64,000 bases of DNA from Treponema sp. UBA3813 (GTDB lineage: Bacteria > Spirochaetota > Spirochaetia > Treponematales > Treponemataceae). Positions 6,694-15,138 of this stretch are shown here, in pieces. The notes beneath the pieces were generated by a model, which was not told the DNA's origin, did no database searches, and saw nothing but the letters and a program-made list of their open reading frames with translations. The stretch spans positions 1,028-65,027 of the forward strand of contig DFEB01000078.1 in assembly GCA_002368605.1 (NCBI GenBank), read 5' to 3'. The position numbers were made by a program, and so were the translations under genes. Every line of letters begins with the position of its first letter. Position 1 is the first letter of the stretch.

Positions 6694-8262
6694 TTACAGC
6701 GTTACGCCGTCTTTGAAAATCGCAATCTCACGGTAGCCGTTCTTTTCGTTCTTGGTGACGGCTCTTCCCGAAACGATGTCGATAATCTGCTTCAAGAGGG
6801 CATCGCGGACTGAATCGCTTGGCTCGTCCAGAAGGCGGGCTGCGTCAAAGTCAATCCAGCCGTGCTTGTTCTGAGCCAGCGGATGGTTTGTAGCGATTTT
6901 GACAGTTGGAACTGGAGCTCCCAGCGGTGTTCCCCGTCCTGTTGAGAAGAGGATGATGTTTGCACCCGCTGCTGTCATGTCTGTCGTTGAAACGATGTCG
7001 TTGCCTGGTCCTTCAAGCAGGGTAAGTCCTGTAACATTCTGTGGGAGTCGCTCGCCGTACTTCAAGACGCCTGTGACAGGAGCCTTTCCGCCCTTCTGGA
7101 CACAACCCAAAGATTTGTCTTCGAGAGTTGTGATTCCACCGGCCTTATTTCCCGGTGAAGGGTTTTCGTAGCAGACCTGATTGTGTCGTGCATAGTAGCC
7201 TTTAAATCCGTTGATAAGGTTTACGGTTTTGTCGAACCGGTCTTTGTCAACGCAGCGGTTCATGAGCATCTGCTCGGCACCGAACATTTCCGGCACTTCG
7301 GTGAGCATAACGCGGCCGCCCATTCCTGTCATGGCGTCGCAGATTCGGCCAATCAATGCGTTTGCGGTGATTCCGCTCATTCCGTCTGAGCCGCCGCACT
7401 TCATGCCAAGCACGATGTCTGTGAGTGGAGCTTCTTCACGCTTGAATTTTCCGGCGTATTCAGCGAGTTCGGTCAAAAGCTTTTTGCCTTCTTCCATTTC
7501 GTCCTCGAACTGCTGAGTGACCATGAATTTAACTCGCTTTTCGTCGTATTCGCCCAAGAATTCCTTGAAGTAAGGAACATTGTTCTCTTCACAGCCCAAA
7601 GATACGACCAGAACTCCGCCTGCATTGGGGTGATGAACAAGGTCAGAAAGGATTTTTGCAGTTGTTTCTTTGTCGCCGCCCATCTGAGAACAGCCGTAAG
7701 GGTGAGTCCATGTGAAGAATCCTTCCAAGCCGCCCTTCTCGCTTGGTTTTGGCTCGCCGCCACAGAATTTAGCGTTTGCCCACATGGCGAGATTTTCAGA
7801 AATTTTGTTTACACAGCCAACGAGAGGTATAATCCAGACTTCGTTGCGGCTTCCCACGCGGCCGTCTGCTCTTTTGTAAACATTGACTGTCGGTACATTT
7901 GCACGGAGTTTTTCTGTCTCCTTGTACCATGCGTCGTAAGCGGCCTTTGCTTTTGCCTCGTTGTAGGTGTAAGAGAGTTCGCCTTCAAGCAAAGTGTGAA
8001 TGTTGTGTGTGTGAACATGCTTGCCGACGGCAATATCTTCTGTTGCTGAACCGATTGGATAACCGTATTTGATAACCGGTTCGCCTTTTTTGATTTCTTT
8101 GATTGCGAATTTATGACCCGCAGTAATATCTTCCTGAAGAGTGACATTTACTTCAGGAACATCGTCCATTGCCTCAAGAGTTACCTGAGTTCCTTTTGAA
8201 AGCGGTTCGAGTGCAACAGCAACTACATCCGCTTTGTTGATTCTGATGGCGATTTTGCTCAT
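6694..8262 (-). CDS. uxaA: Altronate dehydratase
   Basis: A 522-residue protein of the UxaA/GarD family. The N-terminal SAF domain (about residues 1-95) includes ITAGHKFAIKEIKKGEPVIKY and HTHNIHT. The long C-terminal catalytic domain includes GRVGSRNEVWIIPLVGCVN, THPYGCSQMG, VVSLGCEENN, LGMKCGGSDGMSGITAN and STGRGTPLGAPVPT. UxaA dehydrates D-altronate to 2-keto-3-deoxygluconate with Fe(II). With UxaB at 23218 and KdgK at 32712 it forms the galacturonate route. It is transcribed alone, divergently from the flavo-diiron gene, with AGAGG before the ATG and a terminator downstream. GarD (galactarate dehydratase) is a homologous alternative, but the other uronate genes favour UxaA. Confidence 0.85.
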   Translation of the reverse strand: MSKIAIRINKADVVAVALEPLSKGTQVTLEAMDDVPEVNVTLQEDITAGHKFAIKEIKKGEPVIKYGYPIGSATEDIAVGKHVHTHNIHTLLEGELSYTYNEAKAKAAYDAWYKETEKLRANVPTVNVYKRADGRVGSRNEVWIIPLVGCVNKISENLAMWANAKFCGGEPKPSEKGGLEGFFTWTHPYGCSQMGGDKETTAKILSDLVHHPNAGGVLVVSLGCEENNVPYFKEFLGEYDEKRVKFMVTQQFEDEMEEGKKLLTELAEYAGKFKREEAPLTDIVLGMKCGGSDGMSGITANALIGRICDAMTGMGGRVMLTEVPEMFGAEQMLMNRCVDKDRFDKTVNLINGFKGYYARHNQVCYENPSPGNKAGGITTLEDKSLGCVQKGGKAPVTGVLKYGERLPQNVTGLTLLEGPGNDIVSTTDMTAAGANIILFSTGRGTPLGAPVPTVKIATNHPLAQNKHGWIDFDAARLLDEPSDSVRDALLKQIIDIVSGRAVTKNEKNGYREIAIFKDGVTL

Positions 8263-8275
8263 TAGATACCTCTAA

Positions 8276-8305
8276 TTGAAAAAAATGATGTATCTATTAT
8301 AATAG
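8276..8305. promoter_or_regulatory. Divergent promoters sharing a palindromic -10
   Basis: CTATTATAATAG (8294-8305) is a perfect palindrome containing TATAAT on both strands. On the plus strand TTGAAA at 8276 plus a 16-base spacer makes a good promoter for the flavo-diiron gene. On the minus strand TATACA at 17 bases makes a weaker promoter for uxaA. Confidence 0.5.
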
Positions 8306-8335
8306 TAAATAATAAAATTGTATATGGAGAAAATT

Positions 8336-9499
8336 ATGCAGATTTCAGACACAATCAAATATGTAGGTGTAGACGATCATAAAATCGATCTTTTTGAAGG
8401 ACAGTTCGATGTCCCGAACGGCATGGCTTACAATTCCTATGCAATTCTTGACGATAAAATTGCGATTATGGACAGCGTTGACGCGGATTTTGGCGAGGAG
8501 TGGCTTTCGAACATCAAGAGCGCGCTGGGCGGAAAATCACCAGACTATCTCGTGGTTCAGCACATGGAAATGGATCACTCGGCAAATATCAAGCGATTTA
8601 CCGAAACTTACCCGGATGCAAAAATCGTCTCTTCAAAAATGGCCTTCGTGATGATGAAAAGCTACTTCGGCTCGAACTTTGCAGAAAAACAGGTAGTCGT
8701 TGCAGAAGGAAGCAAGCTGGAGCTGGGAAAGCACACGCTCACTTTCATCGCCGCCCCCAATGTTCACTGGCCTGAAGTAATTATGACTTACGATTCTTTT
8801 GACAAAGTGCTTTTCTCTGCTGACGGATTCGGAAAATTCGGCGCGAACGACTACGATGACCCGGAAGGCTGGGCTTGTGAGGCCCGCCGCTACTATTTCG
8901 GAATCGTGGGAAAATTCGGGGCAAATGTGCAGGCAGTCCTCAAAAAGGCCGCAAATCTTGAAATCAAGACAATTGCTTCCCTTCACGGCCCTGTTCTCGC
9001 TGGAGACGATGTAAAAGAAGCCCTCCGCCTCTACGATATTTGGTCAAGCTACGGCGTTGAAAGCGAGGGAGTCTGCCTCCTTTACACTTCTGTCTATGGA
9101 AACACAAAGCGGGTTGCCGAAAAACTTGCCGAAATCCTAAAGGCAAAAGGCTGCCCGAAAGTTGCGATTTCCGAACTTGCCCGTGAAGACACCTACGAGT
9201 GTGTAGAAGATGCCTTCCGTTACGGAAAACTTGTTTTGGCAACAACAACTTACAACGGCGGCGTCTTCCCCACAATGCGGGAATTCATCGAGCATCTTAC
9301 CGAACGCAACTACCAGAACCGAAAAATCGCCTTCATCGAAAACGGCAGCTGGGCACCGATGGCAATCAAGGGCATGACAGCCATGTTCGAGCAGAGCAAA
9401 AACATCACGATTTGCGAAAACAAAGTCACCGTGAAGATTGCGGAAAGCGCCGAAACAGAAAGCCAGCTTGAAAAGCTCGCAGAAGAGATTTTGAAATAA
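8336..9499 (+). CDS. fprA: Flavo-diiron protein (A-type flavoprotein, O2/NO reductase)
   Basis: A 387-residue two-domain protein. The N-terminal metallo-beta-lactamase-like domain carries the diiron ligands: HMEMDHSAN (H-x-E-x-D-H), PNVHWPEV, SADGFGKFG and LHGPV. The C-terminal flavodoxin domain (from about 245) has the FMN loop LLYTSVYGNTKR and TTTYNGGVFP. Such proteins reduce O2 to water or NO to N2O with electrons from rubredoxin or similar carriers, protecting anaerobes from oxygen. The ATG at 8336 is chosen because GGAG sits 7 bases upstream; an ATG at 8324 lies before that site. The length is standard. It is followed after 12 bases by the iron alcohol dehydrogenase, probably co-transcribed. 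Confidence 0.92.
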   Translation: MQISDTIKYVGVDDHKIDLFEGQFDVPNGMAYNSYAILDDKIAIMDSVDADFGEEWLSNIKSALGGKSPDYLVVQHMEMDHSANIKRFTETYPDAKIVSSKMAFVMMKSYFGSNFAEKQVVVAEGSKLELGKHTLTFIAAPNVHWPEVIMTYDSFDKVLFSADGFGKFGANDYDDPEGWACEARRYYFGIVGKFGANVQAVLKKAANLEIKTIASLHGPVLAGDDVKEALRLYDIWSSYGVESEGVCLLYTSVYGNTKRVAEKLAEILKAKGCPKVAISELAREDTYECVEDAFRYGKLVLATTTYNGGVFPTMREFIEHLTERNYQNRKIAFIENGSWAPMAIKGMTAMFEQSKNITICENKVTVKIAESAETESQLEKLAEEILK

Positions 9500-9511
9500 G
9501 GAGAATCTCCC

Positions 9512-10693
9512 ATGAACAATTTCACCTACTACGCGCCCACAAAAGTTATTTTCGGAAAAGGCACGGAATCTCAGGCTGGAAGTCTTGTCGCTTCTCAAAA
9601 GTGCAAAAAGGTCTTGCTTCATTACGGAAGTGGCTCGGTCAAAAAGACTGGGCTCCTTGGCCGCGTAAAAAAATCTCTGGACGAGTCGGGTGTTTCTTAT
9701 ATTGAGCTGGGTGGAGTTGTTCCAAATCCTAGGTTATCGCTTGTTCGCGAGGGAATTGCGCTCTGTAAAAAAGAGGGAGTTGATTTTATTCTAGCTGTGG
9801 GTGGTGGTTCTGTAATTGACAGTGCAAAGGCTATCGGTTACGGCGTGACTAATGATTTTGATGTCTGGGATATTTTTGAGAAAAAGAATTCGCCCAAAAA
9901 CTGCCTGCCGATTGGTGTCATTCTCACGATTGCAGCCAGCGGAAGCGAAATGAGCAACAGCGCAGTCATCACAAACGAAGATGGCTGGAAAAAGCGGGGC
10001 TCAAATTCCGACACTTGCAGGCCGAAGTTCGCGATTATGAATCCTGAGCTTACAATGACCCTTCCTGAATACCAGACCATGTGCGGCTCAACCGACATCC
10101 TCATGCACACTATGGAGCGATATTTTACCAGCAATGGAAATATGCAGATTACAGACAGTATAGCCGAAGGACTCATGCGGACAGTTATCGAAAACACGCT
10201 GATTCTGCTCAAAAATCCAAAGGACTACGACGCCCGCGCGGAAATCATGTGGGCCGGAAGTCTCAGTCACAACGATTTGACAGGCTTGGGTAACGGCGGA
10301 AATGATTTTGCAAGTCATCGCCTTGAACATGAACTTGGCGGAATGTTTGATGTGGCTCACGGAGCGGGGTTGGCTGCAATCTGGGGCAGTTGGGCGCGCT
10401 ATGTCTACAAGGACTGCCTTGCCCGGTTCAAAAAATTCGCCATCAAAGTCTGGAATGTGGAAAATTCCGGCTCTGATGAAGAAATCGCCCTCAAAGGAAT
10501 CGAGGCAATGGAAAATTTCTACCGTGAAATCAAAATGCCGACGAATCTTCGGGAGCTGGGAATCAGCCCTACTGACGAGCAAATCACCGAACTTGCGAAA
10601 AAATGCTCAATCGCGACCGGCGGCAAAGTCGGAAGCGCGAAAGTCCTCTACGAAGAAGACATGCGGAAGATTTTTGATGCGGCACGGGTGTAA
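9512..10693 (+). CDS. Iron-containing alcohol dehydrogenase (YqhD/BDH type)
   Basis: A 393-residue group III alcohol dehydrogenase. The NAD(P) site is AVGGGSVIDSAKAIGYG and TIAASGSEMSN. The iron or zinc ligands lie in STDILMHTMERY (Asp, His), ASHRLEHELGG (His) and DVAHGAGLA (His). The closest subgroup by reading is the NADPH-dependent butanol/aldehyde reductase type, which reduces aldehydes to alcohols in the cytoplasm. It has a clear AAGGAG site and follows the flavo-diiron gene by 12 bases, so the pair may be one transcript; a shared oxidative or aldehyde-stress role is only an inference. The physiological substrate is not known. Confidence 0.88.
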   Translation: MNNFTYYAPTKVIFGKGTESQAGSLVASQKCKKVLLHYGSGSVKKTGLLGRVKKSLDESGVSYIELGGVVPNPRLSLVREGIALCKKEGVDFILAVGGGSVIDSAKAIGYGVTNDFDVWDIFEKKNSPKNCLPIGVILTIAASGSEMSNSAVITNEDGWKKRGSNSDTCRPKFAIMNPELTMTLPEYQTMCGSTDILMHTMERYFTSNGNMQITDSIAEGLMRTVIENTLILLKNPKDYDARAEIMWAGSLSHNDLTGLGNGGNDFASHRLEHELGGMFDVAHGAGLAAIWGSWARYVYKDCLARFKKFAIKVWNVENSGSDEEIALKGIEAMENFYREIKMPTNLRELGISPTDEQITELAKKCSIATGGKVGSAKVLYEEDMRKIFDAARV

Positions 10694-10713
10694 CTGCAAA
10701 ATTTGCGCGATAA

Positions 10714-11562
10714 TTACTCTAGATTCAATTTATTGCGCAGAATCAGTAAAGTGATTCCGGCACAAGCTACAGCAAAGAGAATGTCGAAACCGATTGAGGC
10801 ATAGCACATAGTCGAAATGATATTCCAAACTTCGGCGGGCGAGTCAGAGTTAAAGTTTTCGATTTTAATCAGAAGGAAATTTGTTGTAAACTGGCCCTGA
10901 ATTGTATTTATGATGGAAAGGCCGACAACTGCAACGATAAACTGAACAAGGGCACGACATTTTTTTGCGAGATGACCGACCGCATAAACCATATAAATGA
11001 AAGTCGCGATGAAGAAAATCGTAAAAATCCCTGCAACCCCAAAAAGAAAACAAGCATTTACAATCGAATGTCCGGTAAATTCAACGAATCTTTGAGCGAG
11101 ATCGGCAAAATTCTTGTCTTCAAGCAATTTGTCTATGACATTTCGATATAAAAGAAAAGTCGAGACCCCTACGACGAGTGTATAAATCAAAAGCCAGACG
11201 AAAGCCGAAAGAATTCGTGCCAGCAAATGACCACAAAGGGAAACTGGAAGCGTAAGATTCAGATAAGCTTCGTTACCGAGCATTGATTTTTTGAATCTTC
11301 GTCCTAATTGGAGCAAAGTAATGATTGCAGAAGCAACGACAAAAATCATCATGACCGGATAAAGTACAAAATAGAAAAGCATGACTTTATCGCCGCCAAA
11401 ATCATCGAAAAAATTCTGAGAAAAATATAAAATTCCCGCAATAAAAGCGATTGCAAGAATTACCGAATAGACAGGCACAAAAACTCTGGCCGTAGAGATA
11501 AACTCGTATTTGAAGACCTTTCCAATCATCGGAAGCTGGCTGACTTTATTTTCGTTTTCCAT
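10714..11562 (-). CDS. ABC-2-like transporter permease
   Basis: A 282-residue integral membrane protein with about six hydrophobic segments: near residues 23-43, 55-80, 105-130, 165-195, 200-225 and 250-275. It lies 12 bases after the ATPase gene at 11575 in the same direction. The start at 11562 is preferred over the ATG at 11574 because GGAG of the upstream ATG codon context serves as its ribosome-binding site. With the adjacent ATPase it would form an exporter or drug or lantibiotic-resistance type ABC complex in the inner membrane. The substrate is not recognisable. It ends 20 bases from the convergent alcohol dehydrogenase gene. Confidence 0.75.
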   Translation of the reverse strand: MENENKVSQLPMIGKVFKYEFISTARVFVPVYSVILAIAFIAGILYFSQNFFDDFGGDKVMLFYFVLYPVMMIFVVASAIITLLQLGRRFKKSMLGNEAYLNLTLPVSLCGHLLARILSAFVWLLIYTLVVGVSTFLLYRNVIDKLLEDKNFADLAQRFVEFTGHSIVNACFLFGVAGIFTIFFIATFIYMVYAVGHLAKKCRALVQFIVAVVGLSIINTIQGQFTTNFLLIKIENFNSDSPAEVWNIISTMCYASIGFDILFAVACAGITLLILRNKLNLE

Positions 11563-11574
11563 AATATTCTCCAT

Positions 11575-12273
11575 TTAGCATCTGAATTCTTCGCGGAAAA
11601 GTTCGTCAATTGTTTTTCCGGTGGCATCCCGTGTTTTTTCGGCATTTCCCTGTCGGATAATTTCGCCGTCTTTCAAGAAAATAATTTCGTTCAAGATGCT
11701 TTCAATATCAGAAATCAAGTGTGTTGAAATAAGAACGGTTGAACCGGCCGGAGTATTTGTAAGAATCGTATTGAGGATATAATCGCGGGCAGCAGGATCA
11801 ACTCCGCCAATCGGCTCATCAAGGATATAGAGAGGAACTTCGCGGCTCATCGTAAGAATCAGCTGAACTTTTTCTTTCGTTCCTTTTGACATTGCTTTGA
11901 GCTTGTCTTTGAGGCTGATTTTGAGACGGCTGAGCATATCCAGGGCTTTATCTCGGTTAAAATTTGAATAAAAATCTTGCATCATTTTGACAAGCTGCTC
12001 AACATTCATCCAATCGTTGAGATAAACACAGTCCGGCTGATAAGCAACAAGAGCCTTAGATTCAGGACTTACAGGAAGCCCGCAGATGGTGACTTTTCCG
12101 CTCGTAGGGTGAAGAAGACCTGATGCGAGTTTTAAAAGCGTGGTTTTTCCACTGCCGTTTGGACCTAAAAGTCCGACAATCGCACCGCTAGGTACAGAAA
12201 GATTGACATTTTTAAGTGCCGTTTTATTTTCATATTTTTTTGTAACGCCTGTATATTCCAGAACGGAATCCAT
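11575..12273 (-). CDS. ABC transporter ATP-binding protein
   Basis: A 232-residue ATPase with Walker A GLLGPNGSGKTT, Q-loop YQPDCVY, an ABC signature that is degenerate (MSKGTKEKVQLI rather than LSGGQ), Walker B LYILDEPIGGVD and switch His in STHL. The altered signature with SKGTKEK is common in the YtrB/BcrA-like exporter ATPases. It energises the membrane protein encoded immediately downstream. The gene starts at ATG 12273 after AAAAGGAG, and the two genes form a short operon. There is no GntR-type regulator next to it, although such ATPases often have one. The substrate is unknown; cell-envelope stress or antibiotic export is a reasonable inference. Confidence 0.88.
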   Translation of the reverse strand: MDSVLEYTGVTKKYENKTALKNVNLSVPSGAIVGLLGPNGSGKTTLLKLASGLLHPTSGKVTICGLPVSPESKALVAYQPDCVYLNDWMNVEQLVKMMQDFYSNFNRDKALDMLSRLKISLKDKLKAMSKGTKEKVQLILTMSREVPLYILDEPIGGVDPAARDYILNTILTNTPAGSTVLISTHLISDIESILNEIIFLKDGEIIRQGNAEKTRDATGKTIDELFREEFRC

Positions 12274-12396
12274 GAAATTCTCCTTTTAAAATTATTATAG
12301 AAAATAATCGTCTGAATGTATATTGTTTGACGAAGAAGTAAAATAATTCTACTATATTGTTATTATTTCATTTTTTGATTTGCACAGGGGATTTTC

Positions 12397-13311
12397 ATGA
12401 AAAAATTTATTTCACTCATTCTTACATCTTTGCTGGCTCTCTCTGCATTGTCAGCTCAGGATTCTGGTACTTATGCCGTGAAAGTTTCTGCTCCAAATGG
12501 CGCACCAGCTCTTTCTCTCGCAACTTTGGTTGCAAAAAATCCGGAAAATTACACTTTCGTTGCCGCTGAAACCATTTCTGCTGAATTCGCCAACAATAAC
12601 GCAGATTTCATCATCGCTCCGATTAACGCCGGCGCAAAACTCTACAAAATGGGAAAGTCAACTTACAAACTCGCGGCTGTAGTCACTTGGGGAAATTTGT
12701 ATTTCGCTTCTCAGAAAAAGAATTTTAAGCTCAAGGACATTAAAAAAGCTGAGCTCACCCTTTTTGGCGAGAACACAATCAATTCATCAATCGCCCTCGC
12801 TGCTCTCGAAAAAAACAAAATCAAGCCAAAATCAGTGAACTATCTCGCAGGCGCGGCAAATACTCAGGCGCTTCTTCTTTCTGACGCAGACTCAATCGTT
12901 CTTACGGCAGAACCTGCTCTTACTGCAGCTAAAATGAAGAATCAGAATATTACGGCATATCCGCTGAATGCGCTTTATAAAAAAGCAACAGGATTTGACG
13001 GATTCGCTCAGGCAGGTCTTTTCGTCCGGGCCGAGACAGTCGAAAAAAATCCACAAATTGTTGAAGATTTTCTTGTCCGTGCAGAAGAATCATGCAAAAA
13101 ATGCAGTGCAAATCTTTCAGAAGTTGTTTCTGCAGCAGTCGAATTAAAAATTCTCCCAAACGCAAAAATCGCAGAAACGGCAATCCCGAATTGTGCGATT
13201 CGCTTCATGAGCGCAAAAGAAGCAAAATCACAGGTCGAAACAGCGGCAAACATCGACATCAAACAGTACGGTGGCGCGCTTCCTGCTGACGACTTCTACT
13301 ATGGAAAATAA
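12397..13311 (+). CDS. NitT/TauT-type ABC transporter substrate-binding protein
   Basis: A 304-residue exported protein with a signal peptide (KKFISLILTSLLALSALSAQ; cleavage probably after SAQ, no lipobox Cys). The mature part has the SsuA/THI5/NMT1-like two-lobe pattern: VKVSAPNGAPALSLA at the start, ADFIIAPINAGAKLYKMG, and FAQAGLFVRAETVEKNPQIVEDF, typical of this family. It would deliver a small organic ion or pyrimidine-like compound to the permease encoded 2 bases downstream. AGGGGA precedes the ATG. No ATPase gene adjoins the pair. The substrate cannot be predicted; thiamine precursors, taurine-like sulfonates and nitrate analogues are family options. Confidence 0.78.
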   Translation: MKKFISLILTSLLALSALSAQDSGTYAVKVSAPNGAPALSLATLVAKNPENYTFVAAETISAEFANNNADFIIAPINAGAKLYKMGKSTYKLAAVVTWGNLYFASQKKNFKLKDIKKAELTLFGENTINSSIALAALEKNKIKPKSVNYLAGAANTQALLLSDADSIVLTAEPALTAAKMKNQNITAYPLNALYKKATGFDGFAQAGLFVRAETVEKNPQIVEDFLVRAEESCKKCSANLSEVVSAAVELKILPNAKIAETAIPNCAIRFMSAKEAKSQVETAANIDIKQYGGALPADDFYYGK

Positions 13312-13313
13312 GA

Positions 13314-14057
13314 TTGCCGAATAAAACAAAAAATACACTCTTTTTCTCCATCGGCATTATTCTCATCGGAGTTTTGATTCAAATTCTGGGAAAGGCAAAA
13401 GGCGATCCTCTGGTCTTTCCCGGAATTCTTGAAATTCTCAAAGCATTTTTCAATCTTTTAAAAACCCCCGAAACCTACAGGCTTATTCTCACCACATTCT
13501 GGCATTTGTTCGTCGCGCTGATTTTTTCTACGGTTTTGGGAGTGGCAATCGGCATGGCGGAGGGATTGAGCAATTGTGTCCGTCAGATTTTTAAGCCCCT
13601 GATGATTATGCTCCGTTCGATTCCTATGATTGTGCTTGTAGTGATTATCATGGTGCTTACGAAATATCCCAAAGTGCCATATATTGCCGCCAGTCTCGTT
13701 CTTATCCCCATGATTAGCGAAGCGACTTGCGAGGGCTGCATCAGAATCGACCGGGATTTAATCGATGTTTACAGATTGAACAGCAATTTTTCCCCGCGGA
13801 TTTTATTTTCGGTATATTTGCCTTTGATGGCTGGATATTTGAAACAGGCCTTTATCAATGCAGTCGGCACGGGAATAAAAATCATCGTAACGACAGAATA
13901 TCTTGTTCAGAGCAGAAATTCTCTCGGAAAGGCAGTTTATTCAAGCGCGTATTTTAATGAGTACGAAGAGATTTATGCCTACGCGCTGATTATGGTGATT
14001 CTTGTTCTTTTGGTGAGCGGACTTCCTCTTCTTTTCGTAAAAAAAGCAAAATCCTAG
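13314..14057 (+). CDS. NitT/TauT-type ABC transporter permease
   Basis: A 247-residue membrane protein with six hydrophobic segments. It has the binding-protein-dependent permease signature near residues 140-160 (SEATCEGCIRIDRDLIDVYR), the EAA-loop equivalent that docks to an ATPase. It begins with TTG at 13314, two bases after the stop of the binding-protein gene, so it is probably translationally coupled; no better start exists in frame. The last bases overlap the convergent ferredoxin gene by 4. The missing ATPase must be supplied from elsewhere, or the system is orphaned. Confidence 0.78.
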   Translation: MPNKTKNTLFFSIGIILIGVLIQILGKAKGDPLVFPGILEILKAFFNLLKTPETYRLILTTFWHLFVALIFSTVLGVAIGMAEGLSNCVRQIFKPLMIMLRSIPMIVLVVIIMVLTKYPKVPYIAASLVLIPMISEATCEGCIRIDRDLIDVYRLNSNFSPRILFSVYLPLMAGYLKQAFINAVGTGIKIIVTTEYLVQSRNSLGKAVYSSAYFNEYEEIYAYALIMVILVLLVSGLPLLFVKKAKS

Positions 14058-14926
14058 AATTTTACGCTTGTAATCGCCGAGTGAGGGCAGGCCGCCTTGC
14101 AGTCTCCGCAGCGAATGCAGTCCGCGCTGTCAGGCTTTTCGTAGACAGGAATGTTGAGCTTGCAGATTTTTTGGCAAGTTCCGCATTTTGTGCATTTTGA
14201 GTCATCGATTTTAAATCGGTAGAAGGAAATTTTATTGAAAATTCCGTAAATTGCTCCCAGCGGACAGACATATCGACAGAAAGGACGGTAGATTATAATA
14301 GAAGAAATAATCGTAAGAATCAGAATGGCAAGCTTCCACCGGAAGATAAATCCCGCCGCTCCCCGCATGGCTGAATTCAAAAGAACGAGGGGAATTCCAC
14401 CTTCAAGCGTGCCTACAGGGCAAATCCACTTACAGAACCAGGGCTCACCGAAGCCCATAAAATCCGCCACAAAAGCCGGAAGTAAGATTACGAAAACGGC
14501 GAGAAAGACAAAGCGAAGATAACGCAGGGCTCTCTCACCGGGAAGAGAGCGAATCTTTTTTACGAAGGGGATTTTATAGAACAAATCCTGCACAAGACCG
14601 AAAGGGCACAAAAATCCGCAGACAAAACGACCGAGGAAAGTGCCGAAAATGACCAAAAGCCCGACGATGTACATGGAGATTTTGTAGTCCCGGCTGTTCA
14701 GAGTGGCTTGAAGGGAGCCGATCGGGCAGGCACCCAGCGCGCCAGGGCAGGAATAGCAGTTCATACCTGGAACGCATACATATTTCGATGCCCCTTCAAA
14801 AATCTGACCGTGAGCAAAGCCCTTGATGTAGCCGTTTGAGAGCGCGGTGAACAAAGCCTGGATTATGAGACGGATACGACTGTGTCGTGCGCGTTTTTCC
14901 GCGATTGAAGGTGCTTTCTTTTCCAT
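14054..14926 (-). CDS. NapH-like 4Fe-4S membrane ferredoxin
   Basis: A 290-residue protein with about four to five membrane segments and several cysteine clusters. MNCYSCPGALGACPIGS sits near the N-terminus, CGFLCPFG and CKWICPVG are NapH/RdxA-type CxxxCP motifs, CRYVCPLG is a further one, and two classical 4Fe-4S motifs lie at the C-terminus (CTKCGTCQKICKL and CIRCGDCKAACP). Proteins of this type carry electrons across or along the membrane to periplasmic acceptors. The start at ATG 14926 lies one base after the stop of the microprotein gene, with GGGTGAG close upstream, so translation is coupled. Its operon partners (a CxxC microprotein and a TlpA-like thioredoxin) suggest transfer of reducing power to extracytoplasmic thiols. 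Confidence 0.85.
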   Translation of the reverse strand: MEKKAPSIAEKRARHSRIRLIIQALFTALSNGYIKGFAHGQIFEGASKYVCVPGMNCYSCPGALGACPIGSLQATLNSRDYKISMYIVGLLVIFGTFLGRFVCGFLCPFGLVQDLFYKIPFVKKIRSLPGERALRYLRFVFLAVFVILLPAFVADFMGFGEPWFCKWICPVGTLEGGIPLVLLNSAMRGAAGFIFRWKLAILILTIISSIIIYRPFCRYVCPLGAIYGIFNKISFYRFKIDDSKCTKCGTCQKICKLNIPVYEKPDSADCIRCGDCKAACPHSAITSVKF

Positions 14927-14927
14927 C

Positions 14928-15080
14928 TCACCCAATCCCGATACATTCCATGCAGATGTGAGTCGCCTTGTTAAAAACAGCCTGTGCCTCGCCACGGAAA
15001 ATGCCCGCAAAGACAAGGGCAATTCCAAGAACAAGGACAACAAGAGCGACAAGGCGACGATGTTTTTCGGTCAGTTTCAT
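14928..15080 (-). CDS. CD1871A-type CxxC microprotein (50 residues)
   Basis: A short frame of 50 codons plus stop that is easily missed. It has a basic start ([10 protein letters not shown]), one membrane helix ([17 protein letters not shown], residues 11-27), the conserved [12 protein letters not shown] stretch, and a terminal CMECIGIG motif with CxxC. This matches the small CD1871A-family proteins that accompany 4Fe-4S membrane proteins. The stop at 14928 and the next ATG at 14926 are one base apart, so it is co-translated with the NapH-like gene. A role as a membrane-tethered redox relay between that protein and the TlpA-like thioredoxin is an inference from order and the CxxC. Confidence 0.8.
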   Translation of the reverse strand: MKLTEKHRRLVALVVLVLGIALVFAGIFRGEAQAVFNKATHICMECIGIG

Positions 15081-15105
15081 AAAAACCTCTGTGCAATCAG
15101 ATTTA

Positions 15106-15135
15106 ATCCGCGTTTATCTGCGTCCATCTGTGTCT
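15106..15135. repeat. Three tandem decamers of the ATCYGYGTYY type
   Basis: ATCCGCGTTT, ATCTGCGTCC and ATCTGTGTCT follow each other without gaps in the 58-base space between the TlpA-like and microprotein genes. The unit length equals one helical turn. Substitutions are all transitions, which looks like an old tandem array. Confidence 0.7.
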
Positions 15136-15138
15136 AAA

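Noticed and set aside
8394..9275. Several overlapping frames inside the flavo-diiron gene
   Set aside because: All are out-of-frame shadows of a gene with complete diiron and flavodoxin motifs.
15106..15135. CRISPR-like array
   Set aside because: Units are contiguous 10-mers without spacers, and no cas gene is present anywhere in the window.
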